Source: Solibacillus sp. FSL R7-0682 (lineage in GTDB: Bacteria > Bacillota > Bacilli > Bacillales_A > Planococcaceae). From it: a stretch of DNA of 64,000 bases. A program made the position numbers and the translations under genes. The notes below the pieces were generated by a model that saw only the letters and a list, made by a program, of their open reading frames with translations, searched no databases and was not told the DNA's origin. The stretch lies in the NCBI RefSeq assembly GCF_038005985.1, contig NZ_JBBOUI010000001.1, forward strand, positions 2,066,001-2,130,000, read 5' to 3'. How positions within the stretch are numbered: the stretch's first letter is position 1; every line of letters starts with the position of its first letter. Of this stretch, positions 8,962 through 17,828 are shown piece after piece.

Positions 8962-9456
8962 ATGAACTTAGGTAAAGCTTATTTAACAACTGTTAGGCAA
9001 CGATTTCTCGAAGCCAAAACAACGGCTGAAAAAGCAATGGAGCAATTAAGTGAAAGTGAGCTATTTTGGACGCCGAATGAAGAGTCAAACAGTATTGCGA
9101 TTATCATAAAACATATGAGTGGAAACATGGTATCTCGGTGGACGGATTTTCTTACAACGGATGGAGAGAAACCTGACCGAAATCGAGATGACGAATTTGT
9201 AGGGGATATTGCCTCCAAAGAACAGCTAATGAATATTTGGGCGGTTGGATGGGATACTTTTTTAAATGCGTTAGAAAGCATTACTGAAGAGCAGCTTTTA
9301 AATATTATTACAATCCGAAATGAACCACATACGGTGATCGACGCAATTGAACGCCAAATGTATCATTATTCTTATCATATTGGGCAAATCGTCTATGTGG
9401 CAAAACGGTTAAAATCAAATGATTGGCACACATTGACGATTCCTAGGAAAAAATAG
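8962..9456 (+). CDS. DUF1572 / DinB-like four-helix protein
   Basis: 164 residues. The KHMSGNMVSRWTDFLTTDGEKPDRNRDDEF block and the MYHYSYHIGQIVYVAK ending are characteristic of DUF1572, a member of the DinB/YfiT four-helix-bundle superfamily. His residues in KHM and in HYSYH would form the metal triad. Members of the superfamily include mycothiol/bacillithiol-dependent transferases, but no reaction can be named here. GGGGGGAAAAG precedes ATG. Confidence 0.8.
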   Translation: MNLGKAYLTTVRQRFLEAKTTAEKAMEQLSESELFWTPNEESNSIAIIIKHMSGNMVSRWTDFLTTDGEKPDRNRDDEFVGDIASKEQLMNIWAVGWDTFLNALESITEEQLLNIITIRNEPHTVIDAIERQMYHYSYHIGQIVYVAKRLKSNDWHTLTIPRKK

Positions 9457-9542
9457 CGGTTCCTTCCAAAAGAAGCACCACAAAAAATCATAAAAAGTGT
9501 GGTAAAATTAAGTAGAATTCAAATAGATTTGGAGGATGCTCG

Positions 9543-10157
9543 ATGTTTAAAAAAATTGCTGCCGATGCACTCGGCTTATCAGATATCGGTGTTGTTATAT
9601 CAAAAGAAGATTTTGATAAAACGGATGCAGATGATTTCGTCTTTAATGAAATTGATGAAAAAATTTATTTTTTAATTAAAACAAAAGCAGATGAATATTG
9701 CTTTACAAACTATGCGTTAATTCATGTTGACGGTGCCAATGCCATTAGTAAAAAGCGTTTACTACGCCGTTATGATTATGAGCATTACACAATTGATCAA
9801 GTACTGTTAGAAACAGCAGGTACAATCGATTTAGATGTTGAAATTAAGTTTACAATAGGCAATAATCCATTAAGCATTGATATTCATAAAAAATATTTAA
9901 CTGAGATTAAAGACTTATATAAAGCGTTGCATGCCATTTCGCTTGAGCAAAAAACAAATGCCTTTAGTATGGAGGCCGCTAAACAAAGCTTAACGCTAGC
10001 GTCGAATTCACTAGGCCGAATTGGCAATGATAGTATTTCTCCAGCTTCATCCTTTAAAGAAATTACAAGCTTCTCTCACAAGTGGTTAATCGATCAAAAA
10101 GCGCAATTTGTGAAGAAAGATTTCGGGGATGTATTTGAGAAATATATTCACAATTAA
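9543..10157 (+). CDS. yvbH: YvbH-like PH-domain protein
   Basis: 204 residues. The start MFKKIAADALGLSDIGVVI and the DEYCFTNYALIHVDG segment match Bacillus subtilis YvbH, a protein with a bacterial pleckstrin-homology (bPH) domain followed by a YvbH-type oligomerisation region. Cytosolic, no signal peptide. GGAGG lies 9 bases upstream of ATG. Role unknown in the reference organism as well. Its own terminator follows. Confidence 0.85.
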   Translation: MFKKIAADALGLSDIGVVISKEDFDKTDADDFVFNEIDEKIYFLIKTKADEYCFTNYALIHVDGANAISKKRLLRRYDYEHYTIDQVLLETAGTIDLDVEIKFTIGNNPLSIDIHKKYLTEIKDLYKALHAISLEQKTNAFSMEAAKQSLTLASNSLGRIGNDSISPASSFKEITSFSHKWLIDQKAQFVKKDFGDVFEKYIHN

Positions 10158-10192
10158 AAACTAATATATATATAAGAATAGTGTTTAAATTT

Positions 10193-10228
10193 ATCCGTTT
10201 GCTAAAAAATAGCGAACGGATATTTTTG
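10193..10228 (+). terminator. Rho-independent terminator after yvbH
   Basis: ATCCGTTTGCT / AGCGAACGGAT stem (one mismatch) with an A-rich loop, followed by ATTTTTG. Confidence 0.75.
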
Positions 10229-10289
10229 AATAAAGGTATCCTTCATAATTTTAAGTATTCATATTTTGTGATAAAGGAGGTGGGGTAAT

Positions 10290-10970
10290 TTGACAAACAT
10301 TCAAGCTATATTCTTTGATTTAGATGATACATTACTTGATCGAAATAAGGCAGTCGATAAGATGTTTTTAATAATTTTAGACAAGTATTATGACGAGATT
10401 ACCGATGGAGAAAAAAACAAAATGCTTAAAAGATTCAAAGACTATGACAGTAGGGCTTATGGTCAAAATGATAAAGCTTTTGTTTTGGAAGCATTTTTTA
10501 ATGAATTCCCACCAATCGAAAGAATTCAGCGAAATGCCCTTCAAAAATTTTGGAATGAACATTTTCCTATGTGTTTTTCGATAAACGAAAACGTACTACA
10601 TCTCGTAAATGTTATAAAAGAGCAAGTGAAGGTGGCCATAATAACAAATGGCTCCACACAGAGACAATACGCTAAAATAAGTAATACAAATTTACATTGT
10701 TGTTTTGATTCAATCTTTATTTCAGAAGAAGTGGGGATTAGTAAACCAGACAAACGAATATTCGAATTCGCTTTAAATAAGCTAAATGTAAAACCTGAAG
10801 CGACATTATTTGTAGGGGATGACTTAGAAAAGGATATTGGTGGCTGTCAAAATGACAATGTTAAGGGGATTTGGTTCAATCCAAACAAACACTCGAACGA
10901 TACGAAAATAAAACCATTTGCTGAAATTCATTCTTTAAATCAATTGATAAATTATGTAAAGGTGCCCTAA
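10290..10970 (+). CDS. HAD-superfamily hydrolase (subfamily IA)
   Basis: 226 residues from TTG 10290, supported by AAAGGAGGTGGGG. Motif I is FFDLDDTLLDR (catalytic DxD), motif II IITNGST, motif III the Lys of SKPDKRIF and motif IV VGDDLEKDI. A helical cap (about 18-95) places it with YjjG/YfnB-type nucleotidases and haloacid-dehalogenase-like phosphatases. Substrate not determinable. The stop codon lies inside the left arm of its terminator. Confidence 0.85.
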   Translation: MTNIQAIFFDLDDTLLDRNKAVDKMFLIILDKYYDEITDGEKNKMLKRFKDYDSRAYGQNDKAFVLEAFFNEFPPIERIQRNALQKFWNEHFPMCFSINENVLHLVNVIKEQVKVAIITNGSTQRQYAKISNTNLHCCFDSIFISEEVGISKPDKRIFEFALNKLNVKPEATLFVGDDLEKDIGGCQNDNVKGIWFNPNKHSNDTKIKPFAEIHSLNQLINYVKVP

Positions 10971-10996
10971 ATGACTCTTTTAGGACACCTTTTTTT
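10958..10996 (+). terminator. Terminator overlapping the HAD stop codon
   Basis: AAAGGTGCCCTAAA pairs with TTTAGGACACCTTT (one mismatch) and is followed by eight Ts. A-rich on the left as well, so it can also serve the convergent minus-strand gene. Confidence 0.85.
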
Positions 10997-11000
10997 AACT

Positions 11001-12551
11001 TTATTCATCCGCAATGCCATAATATTTTGATTGGTAATTTTTTATTTCTTTCTTTACTACAGATAATTTTTCTTCTAATTCGGCAATTTCACCACGTAAT
11101 GTAAGAGCTGTATTTGAAGATTCAGAGCGTTTTTGAATAAGGTCATTTGTTTCATTAATGATTTTTTGAAACCGTTGCCGATCATTCATCAATACAGTAC
11201 CTTCCGTTTGTAAAAGTTCCTCCACTAATTGCATTTCTGCTTCCCCAATTTCCTCGGTTAAAGTCCGTATTTCAGACCGCAATGAACTATTATCAAAAGC
11301 GGAACTTATCGATTTCCAAAAGCCTTTTTGCTTTGAGTTGTTTGCTTTTTGAATTTCGAGCGTTGCAATTCGCTCTTTTTTTGAAGAAATTGTTTGGAGT
11401 AAGTGATCATAGGTAGTCGATTGTTCGGATTTGTCAATCGCATAAATAACGTTTAATAATGCCTGTCGGATTGATTCTTTCTCTTTTGTAAGCGCCTGAA
11501 TCGTATTTGCTAATTCTGCACTCTCCCGTTCAGCGGAAACGGCCTTTTTTTGACGAAGGGCAATTTCTTTTAAGTATTGATGTTGGTCGTCTAGTAAACT
11601 AGTGTGCTTGTTTTTTAAATGCTGCCAGCGTGAAATGATTGGTTGAAATAATTTTTCATCATTGTTTGGTAATGCGACCATCGAGGGAAGTGTCATTTGT
11701 AAGAGTACAATTGGGACTAATCTTTTTTGTGAAACTTTATTTTGACGTGATACTAACCAACCACCTCCACCAATTGCTAATGGGATTAAAATGAACGGGT
11801 TAATGACTAACGTAAGGAGCGATGATGCTAATGTGTATACGCCAACAGGCATTGCTACTCCTCCTAAAGCAATCGTTGAAGCCATGGCAGTTGTTAATGT
11901 TGTATAGGCCGTAAAGCCAGCAATTTCCACAATAGCAGATAATACAAATACAGATCCCCTTGCAACCATTGCTTCGTGAATGGTCTCCTTCGTAACTTCC
12001 TCAATTTGTAATCGGTTTTTTAATCGGATTTGTTCATCATCAGGTAATTCAACAAGAAATTCTTGTATCTTTTGCGTGAATTTGAAGCGTTCATCTTCCT
12101 TTAATTCTTGATATTTATCATCAAAAGAAAAGAATAATTTTTGCATTTCAAATTGAATGATTTGCTGTAGCTTCGTTTGATCTGTTGAACGATCTGTGAA
12201 ATCAATAAAATTATGATCACTTTTTTCTAAATCACTATAAGCATGTTCTACTATTGCCGTGCATTGTTGTTCTATATTTTCGATAGAGTGATAAGGAATT
12301 CCTTTCATCTCATACACTTCCGTAAGCTTTAAAAATAATTCAAGCTGTAGTGCTTCATCTGAAATTTGCTCGATTTTTTGCATTTCCTTTTCCAGGTTGG
12401 CATTAAAGTGGTCTACATCCTTATTAAATAATTCCTTCGTTTTTACTCTTAACAAGCTAAAAATATTTGTTTTAAATAACAATGCATAAAGCATTCGCAG
12501 CTCACGTCCTTTTAAATTCATTAAGGACATCGCAACTAATTGACCGTCGAT
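11001..12551 (-). CDS. Coiled-coil membrane protein of unknown function; start uncertain
   Basis: About 516 residues. The N-terminal third is helical and acidic. Residues near 195-285 hold two or three hydrophobic Gly/Ala-rich segments (AMPVGVYTLASSLL; ILIPLAIGGGGWLV). The C-terminal 230 residues are heptad-rich coiled coil. The helical and hydrophobic arrangement recalls the UPF0174/YaaW family with a coiled-coil extension, but this is weak. The start is odd: the only ribosome site (AGAGGAGG) is 7 bases before an ATC codon (12551-12549). TTG 12569 would place the ribosome site inside the gene, and the first ATG (12530) has no such site. Monocistronic. Confidence 0.6.
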   Translation of the reverse strand: MDGQLVAMSLMNLKGRELRMLYALLFKTNIFSLLRVKTKELFNKDVDHFNANLEKEMQKIEQISDEALQLELFLKLTEVYEMKGIPYHSIENIEQQCTAIVEHAYSDLEKSDHNFIDFTDRSTDQTKLQQIIQFEMQKLFFSFDDKYQELKEDERFKFTQKIQEFLVELPDDEQIRLKNRLQIEEVTKETIHEAMVARGSVFVLSAIVEIAGFTAYTTLTTAMASTIALGGVAMPVGVYTLASSLLTLVINPFILIPLAIGGGGWLVSRQNKVSQKRLVPIVLLQMTLPSMVALPNNDEKLFQPIISRWQHLKNKHTSLLDDQHQYLKEIALRQKKAVSAERESAELANTIQALTKEKESIRQALLNVIYAIDKSEQSTTYDHLLQTISSKKERIATLEIQKANNSKQKGFWKSISSAFDNSSLRSEIRTLTEEIGEAEMQLVEELLQTEGTVLMNDRQRFQKIINETNDLIQKRSESSNTALTLRGEIAELEEKLSVVKKEIKNYQSKYYGIADE

Positions 12552-12665
12552 ATGTATTCCTCCTCTCAAGCTTTATACTATTGTACGACAACATGTTGCA
12601 AGGAAGTAGTAAATTCAAAACATTTCTTAGATTGAGTGAAATTCTAAAAAAATGTTCAATTTTGG

Positions 12666-12692
12666 TTGACACCGCTTTCAATCTATTATAAA
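12666..12692 (+). promoter_or_regulatory. Probable sigma-A promoter of guaC
   Basis: TTGACA (12666-12671) and TATAAA (12687-12692), spacer 15 bp (short), 65 bp before the guaC start. No G-box or purine riboswitch is apparent in the short leader. Confidence 0.4.
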
Positions 12693-12756
12693 GTACCTAA
12701 TGGCGAATGATTATTAAGCTGAATAAAAAAATGTTCGTGTTTAGGAGTGTTTTAAT

Positions 12757-13740
12757 ATGATGGATACAGTTTTTGATTATGAGGATATTCAATTAATACC
12801 TGCAAAGTGTATTGTGAAAAGCCGTACAGAATGTGATACAACAGTTACACTAGGTGGGTATCAATTTAAATTACCGGTTGTACCAGCGAATATGCAAACG
12901 ATAATTGATGAAACAATTGCTGAAAAATTGGCATCTGAAGGTTATTTTTACATTATGCACCGTTTCAATCCAGAAACGCGTGAGCAATTTATTCGTGATA
13001 TGCAGGGGAAAGGGTACATTGCATCGATTTCTGTTGGCGTGAAAGATGAAGAATATGCATTTGTTGAACAGCTTGCAGATGCAAAGTTAACACCGGAATT
13101 CATTACAATTGATATTGCACATGGTCATTCAAATCAAGTGATTGACATGATCGGTCATATTAAAAAGCATTTACCAAACAGTTTTGTTATTGCTGGAAAT
13201 GTAGGGACGCCTGAAGCTGTTCGCGAATTAGAAAACGCAGGGGCGGATGCGACAAAAGTAGGTATTGGACCAGGTAAAGTATGTATTACAAAAATTAAAA
13301 CAGGTTTTGGCACTGGTGGATGGCAGTTAGCCGCACTTCGTTGGTGTGCAAAAGCAGCATCAAAACCAATTATTGCAGATGGCGGTATTCGTACGCACGG
13401 TGATATTGCTAAATCGGTACGTTTCGGAGCGACAATGGTTATGATTGGCTCATTATTTGCTGGTCATGAGGAATCACCAGGAAAAACAGTCGAAGTTGAT
13501 GGTAAACTTATGAAGGAATATTTCGGCTCTGCGTCAGAGTTCCAAAAGGGTGAGCGCAAAAACGTAGAAGGTAAAAAGATGTATGTTAATTACAAAGGTC
13601 CTTTAATGGATACTTTGACAGAAATGGAGCAAGATTTACAATCATCTATTTCTTATTCAGGTGGGAAAACATTAGCTGCAATTCGCAATGTAGATTATGT
13701 GATCGTAAAAAACTCGATTTTCAATGGTGATCGCATTTAA
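12757..13740 (+). CDS. guaC: GMP reductase
   Basis: 327 residues, the usual length of the Firmicute-type GuaC. It converts GMP to IMP with NADPH and releases ammonia, linking guanine salvage to the IMP pool. The TIM-barrel shows [14 protein letters not shown] at the N-terminus, VPANMQT, the catalytic loop [11 protein letters not shown] with the active Cys near residue 174, and [13 protein letters not shown] for phosphate binding. There are no CBS domains, which separates it from IMP dehydrogenase, as does the GMPR-type [12 protein letters not shown] flap. AGGAG lies 8 bases before ATG. Monocistronic. Confidence 0.93.
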   Translation: MMDTVFDYEDIQLIPAKCIVKSRTECDTTVTLGGYQFKLPVVPANMQTIIDETIAEKLASEGYFYIMHRFNPETREQFIRDMQGKGYIASISVGVKDEEYAFVEQLADAKLTPEFITIDIAHGHSNQVIDMIGHIKKHLPNSFVIAGNVGTPEAVRELENAGADATKVGIGPGKVCITKIKTGFGTGGWQLAALRWCAKAASKPIIADGGIRTHGDIAKSVRFGATMVMIGSLFAGHEESPGKTVEVDGKLMKEYFGSASEFQKGERKNVEGKKMYVNYKGPLMDTLTEMEQDLQSSISYSGGKTLAAIRNVDYVIVKNSIFNGDRI

Positions 13741-13772
13741 TTGTTATTTAATTAAAAATTTTCAGATAAATA

Positions 13773-13801
13773 TTGACATCAATATGGAAAGTGCGTAAAC
13801 T
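13773..13801 (+). promoter_or_regulatory. Promoter of the leuA T-box transcript
   Basis: TTGACA (13773-13778), 17-bp spacer, TAAACT (13796-13801). Transcription would begin near 13808, just ahead of the T-box stem I. Confidence 0.75.
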
Positions 13802-13807
13802 TGCTTT

Positions 13808-14092
13808 CAAGAGAACAGAAAAGGCTTTGATTGGAAGTAGTAAATTGTCCCGTATTCTTAAAGAGAGTCAGTGGGTGGTGTAAACTGACGGATACAGCAA
13901 TTGAACTCGTCCATGAGCTACAACCTGAATGTCAGTAGGGAAGTCGGATGCCTCCGTTATTAGGCAAGACAGTATTGTGCTGTCGTTAAGTGGAATTGTG
14001 TCAGTAATGACCGTTCAATTTAGAGTGGTACCGCGAGTTCAGTCTCGTCTCTATCAGTAGTTGATAGAGGCGGGGCTTTTTATTTTGCCGCT
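13808..14092 (+). ncRNA. T-box riboswitch, leucine specifier (CTC)
   Basis: The conserved T-box element AGAGTGGTACCGCG is at 14022-14035. It precedes a terminator hairpin with CTCTATCA / TGATAGAG core and a T run (about 14048-14088). In stem I the 5' side of the specifier loop carries GAAGTAGTAAA (AGTA motif), and the 3' side reads TTGAACTCGTCC, giving specifier codon CTC at 13906-13908 (Leu). This agrees with leuA lying 50 bp downstream. Uncharged tRNA-Leu would stabilise the antiterminator and switch leuA on. Confidence 0.93.
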
Positions 14093-14142
14093 GTGCCTAC
14101 TTTGTTTTCCCATCAAAATAAAACAGAAAAGGGGTTTTGTAA

Positions 14143-15732
14143 ATGAGTCGAAAAATTTGGGTGTTTGATACAACGTTACGTGATGGTGAGCAAGTACCAG
14201 GTGCAAAATTAAACCTATACGAAAAAGTAGAGATAGCTCAACAATTAAAAAAACTAGGTGTCGACATAATAGAAGCCGGTTTCCCTGCATCTTCTCAAGG
14301 TGATTTTGATGCGGTAAAGGCAGTAGCACAAAAAGTAGGGAATACATCAGATATTATGATTACAGCACTTGCTCGTGCGGTGAAGAGTGACATTGATGCT
14401 GTGTATCATGCAGTAAAACATGCACAAAATCCGATGATTCATATGGTATTAGGCACATCGGATATTCATGTAGAGAAAAAGTTTAGTAAATCAAAAGATC
14501 AAATTTTACAGATCGGTGTTGATGCGGTGAAATACGCTAAAACATTACTTCCACAAGTACAATATTCAACAGAAGATGCATCGCGCTCAGATTTTGAGTA
14601 TCTATGGAAAACGATTGAGGCCGTCATGAAGGCTGGTGCAACAATGATTAATGTCCCTGATACTGTAGGGTACGCAGAGCCGGAGCAATGGGGAAAAATG
14701 ATCGCGAAACTGAATGACCGCATGAAAAACTTAGATGACTCTGTGCTATTATCCGTACATTGCCACAATGATTTAGGTATGGCAACAGCAAATACGCTAG
14801 CTGCCATTAAAAATGGTGCAGATAAAGTAGAATGTACGATAAATGGTATTGGTGAACGGGCTGGTAATGCTGCTTTAGAGGAAGTTGTAATGGCGATTAA
14901 AACTCGTGGAGATGTGTATGATGTATTTACGGATATTCATACGAAGGAAATTATGAACACATCTCGCTTAGTATCAAGCTTTATGGGCATTGATGTACAA
15001 GTAAACAAGGCAATTACAGGAGATAATGCCTTTGCACACTCTTCGGGCATACATCAGGATGGCTTACTAAAATCTAGAGATGCCTATGAAATTGTTCATC
15101 CAGAAGATGTAGGTTTAGAAGATATGGAGCTTGTATTAACTGCACGCTCCGGCCGCCATGCAGTCAAAAATGCATTATCAAAGCTTGGTTTTAAAGATTT
15201 TACTGTGGAAGAATTTGAAGGTATTTTTGAAAACTTCTTAAAATTAGCCGATTCTAAGAAGGAAGTCTATAATCACGATTTATATGTAATCGTTGAGGAG
15301 TATTATGAAAAGGCAGAGAAAAACAATCCAAACGAACAAACTTATGCAGACCAGTTTTATGAAATTGAAGATTTACAAATTATCTCAAATTCAACGTTCC
15401 CGTCCGCAAGCGTGAAAGTAAGACGAGGGGCGGATGTCTTTCAAGCAAGTGCTGTAGGTTCAGGTCCAATTGATGCGCTTTACTTAGCAATAGCGGAGGT
15501 AACGGGGATTAACGTTAAATTAGTCGAGTATAATATTAGCTCTGTGTCACGTGGGCAAGAAGCATTAGGAAAAGTAAAAATTATTGTTGAATTTAATAGC
15601 GAGACGTATATGGCAAAGGCTGCCCATACTGATATATTAAAGGCATCTGCACTTGCTTATGTAAATGCGATTAACAGTATTATCGTAGCGCGCATTAATC
15701 CACAGACGGCTAGTCAAATTGCAACCGTATAA
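14143..15732 (+). CDS. leuA: 2-isopropylmalate synthase
   Basis: 529 residues. It condenses acetyl-CoA with 2-oxoisovalerate, the first committed step of leucine synthesis. VFDTTLRDGEQVPG (residues 7-20) binds the metal and oxoacid, HCHNDLGMA (near 205) supplies metal His residues, and NGIGERAGN is the second family signature. The C-terminal third is the LeuA regulatory domain for leucine feedback (VRRGADVFQASAVGSGPIDALY). Length and dimer domain fit LeuA rather than homocitrate or citramalate synthase, and the Leu T-box supports this. No leuB, leuC or leuD follows; the next gene is convergent. Confidence 0.93.
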   Translation: MSRKIWVFDTTLRDGEQVPGAKLNLYEKVEIAQQLKKLGVDIIEAGFPASSQGDFDAVKAVAQKVGNTSDIMITALARAVKSDIDAVYHAVKHAQNPMIHMVLGTSDIHVEKKFSKSKDQILQIGVDAVKYAKTLLPQVQYSTEDASRSDFEYLWKTIEAVMKAGATMINVPDTVGYAEPEQWGKMIAKLNDRMKNLDDSVLLSVHCHNDLGMATANTLAAIKNGADKVECTINGIGERAGNAALEEVVMAIKTRGDVYDVFTDIHTKEIMNTSRLVSSFMGIDVQVNKAITGDNAFAHSSGIHQDGLLKSRDAYEIVHPEDVGLEDMELVLTARSGRHAVKNALSKLGFKDFTVEEFEGIFENFLKLADSKKEVYNHDLYVIVEEYYEKAEKNNPNEQTYADQFYEIEDLQIISNSTFPSASVKVRRGADVFQASAVGSGPIDALYLAIAEVTGINVKLVEYNISSVSRGQEALGKVKIIVEFNSETYMAKAAHTDILKASALAYVNAINSIIVARINPQTASQIATV

Positions 15733-15780
15733 AACTACAGACTGAAATGGATTTCTAGCGGAATGAATTAGCGAAAAAAA

Positions 15781-15968
15781 AGAGGCTAGGACAGAAGTGG
15801 GAATTTCTCTATTTATGGAAAATGCAGTATTAAAAATTAGATACTTAATAAATTGGTTGTAGTGGAGGGGCGACTCCCCCGGAAATCGTTCTCACAACGG
15901 AAACCAATTACAAAAAACATCATTTTTCTCACTCGAGAAAAATGATGTTTTGGTTTTGTCCCAGCCTC
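15781..15968. repeat. Nested inverted-repeat module with bidirectional terminator
   Basis: Outer arms GAGGCTAGGACAGAA (from 15782) and TTTTGTCCCAGCCTC (15954-15968) are complementary at 13 of 15 positions. Inside lies a 59-bp palindromic fragment (15851-15909; ends AATTGGTT / AACCAATT) related to the GC-rich repeat found in the IS copies. Next comes a 16-bp-arm hairpin (15914-15952; CATTTTTCTC / GAGAAAAATG core) that works as terminator for leuA and for the convergent oxidoreductase. Confidence 0.7.
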
Positions 15969-15987
15969 ACAAAATTTGCATCTGAAA

Positions 15988-16983
15988 TTATTTGATCAAT
16001 TGCTCTGCCAGTAATTGATAGCTATTTAAACGTTGCTCAACAGTATATAAATTACTATTGATCATTGCCTCATCAAATCCGTAATACTCTTGCTCATATA
16101 AAATTCGCTCCGCAACTTCCTTCGCTGATCCAACAAGCATTAATGAACGGTTTTGCTGTAAAATCATTTTATCCATTTCTGTTAATGGATAATCCTTTGC
16201 TTCCTCAGGAGAAATCCCTTGTGTTAGCTTACCTCGCATTAAATTTAGTCGCGCAATTTGCATCGGCATCGATAAATATTCCGCCTCTTCTTCTGTTTCC
16301 GCCACACATACTGCATAAGTAGTAATTATTTCTGGCTTCTCCATAAAATAAGACGGTTGGAAAGCATTGCGATAGGCGTCAAAAATTCCTTTAGACATTT
16401 GCCCATTGAAAAATTGAGCAAACGAGTACCCAACCCCAGCAGCTCCTGCTTGTCTAGCACTTTGACCACTTGAGCCTAGCAGCCATGCTTGTGGCAGTTG
16501 AATTTTAAATGGCGCGGCAACGACTGCATCATAAACTGCCTCACCTGTTTGCTGCTCATTCATCAGACGTAAAATGATTTCAAGCTTATCATATTGTTCA
16601 TTCATCTCTGGGCGTCTGCCACTCGCAAGAGCCGTCATAGCTAGTCCATCTCCACCTGGTGCTCGCCCAGCGCCAAAATCAATGCGACCTGGCGCTAACG
16701 CAGCTAATGTCTTAAATACTTCTGCAATTTTTAATGGGGAATAATGCATCATCATTATCCCGCCGGTACCAACTCGGATACGCTCTGTTTTTGCTGCGAC
16801 ATAGGCAGCTGTAATTTCAGGTGCAGAGCTTGCTAATGAAGTCATATTATGATGCTCGGCAAACCACATGCGCTCATAGCCTAATTTATCACCGAGCTGA
16901 GCAATTTTTACACTATTTGCAAGAGCTTCTGTTGAAGTCATCCCTTTTGAAATTGGTACTTGATCTAAAATACTAAGTTTCAT
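15988..16983 (-). CDS. LLM-class flavin-dependent oxidoreductase
   Basis: 331 residues of the bacterial-luciferase-like (LLM) family, TIM-barrel monooxygenases that use FMNH2 supplied by a separate reductase. MKLSILDQVPISKG begins strand 1, RMWFAEHHNM carries the family His residues, RIRVGTGGIMMMHYSPLKIAEVF and PGRIDFGAGRAPGGD are diagnostic of the group-1 family (YvbT/YceB-like), and WLLGSSGQSA is the flavin phosphate loop. Substrate unknown. Monocistronic, convergent with leuA. Confidence 0.88.
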   Translation of the reverse strand: MKLSILDQVPISKGMTSTEALANSVKIAQLGDKLGYERMWFAEHHNMTSLASSAPEITAAYVAAKTERIRVGTGGIMMMHYSPLKIAEVFKTLAALAPGRIDFGAGRAPGGDGLAMTALASGRRPEMNEQYDKLEIILRLMNEQQTGEAVYDAVVAAPFKIQLPQAWLLGSSGQSARQAGAAGVGYSFAQFFNGQMSKGIFDAYRNAFQPSYFMEKPEIITTYAVCVAETEEEAEYLSMPMQIARLNLMRGKLTQGISPEEAKDYPLTEMDKMILQQNRSLMLVGSAKEVAERILYEQEYYGFDEAMINSNLYTVEQRLNSYQLLAEQLIK

Positions 16984-17043
16984 TTATTTCACCCCATTTT
17001 GTCGTTCTCTATAAAAATAACGAAATGGTTTCTAAATGTAAAA

Positions 17044-17616
17044 TTATTTACCTGCAATAAATGTTTTTAATAATGCTAGCCTTTCCCGAACCCGTGATTT
17101 GAACTCAACTACTTTAGGGGTAGGGGCTGCTAATACATCGGACTGCAATCCTAAATTTTGAGCTAACAGACTTGCTCGCCGCAAATGAAAATCATTCGAA
17201 ACGATTGTAATATCTGTAATCTTTTCTGGTAATAGAGACATTGAATAGAGTAGATTTTCATAAGTAGAAGTAGATTGATCCTCGAGCATGATTCGATCTG
17301 GAGCAATTCCTTTTTCTACTAACACGTCAAACATTACAGAGGCTTCGGTTCTGTCCTCATCGGGTCCTTGCCCACCTGAAACGATTGCTTTTACATGAGG
17401 ATGGTCATGTAAGTATACTGCAGCAACATCTAAACGGTTTTTAAGAGACAGGGAGGGAACACCACCCGGCTTCACTTTAGCTCCTAATACGATTAAATAA
17501 TCATTTGTACCGTCTGCTCTATTTTTCTCCCCTTGATTTATTTCATAGCCTAACCAAATATAAAGGCCGCTACTAATAACGCCTATGCCAATAATAAAGT
17601 ACAACCATTTATTCAT
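17044..17616 (-). CDS. DUF218 / YdcF-SanA-ElyC family membrane-anchored protein
   Basis: 190 residues. One N-terminal transmembrane helix is followed by the DUF218 core: YLIVLGAKVKPGGVPSLSLKNRLDVA, AIVSGGQGPDEDRTEASVM, IMLEDQSTSTYENLLYS and IVSNDFHLRRASLLA. Family members influence envelope integrity and lipid-carrier metabolism in Gram-negatives; the reaction is unproven here. The start follows GGAGGTCGAAAGA. Monocistronic. Confidence 0.85.
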   Translation of the reverse strand: MNKWLYFIIGIGVISSGLYIWLGYEINQGEKNRADGTNDYLIVLGAKVKPGGVPSLSLKNRLDVAAVYLHDHPHVKAIVSGGQGPDEDRTEASVMFDVLVEKGIAPDRIMLEDQSTSTYENLLYSMSLLPEKITDITIVSNDFHLRRASLLAQNLGLQSDVLAAPTPKVVEFKSRVRERLALLKTFIAGK

Positions 17617-17770
17617 TTCTTTCGACCTCCTTAAGTATTATACGACATCTGAGTGGAAAAAGTTTCTAATTGCAAATGCTTAAGAAGCGATAGGGGACGT
17701 AAAATTCAGAATGTACAATAAGAAAGAATATTCACGACAAATGCACACTACAGCTATCGAATGAAATGAC

Positions 17771-17808
17771 AAAAAGCACCAAGAATTAAATCTCGGTGCT
17801 TTTTGTTA
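17771..17808 (-). terminator. Terminator after the TDT transporter
   Basis: AAAAAGCACC / GGTGCTTTTT stem. A-rich left arm gives a U-tract on the minus strand, and a T-tract on the plus strand makes it bidirectional. The rest of 17617-17828 shows nothing else. Confidence 0.8.
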
Positions 17809-17828
17809 TTAAAAATAAGTTGTATTCG

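Noticed and set aside
14054-14347. Minus-strand 97-codon open frame over the T-box and leuA start
   Set aside because: It overlaps a conserved RNA switch and the true leuA coding start, has no ribosome site and reads as low-quality hydrophobic sequence.
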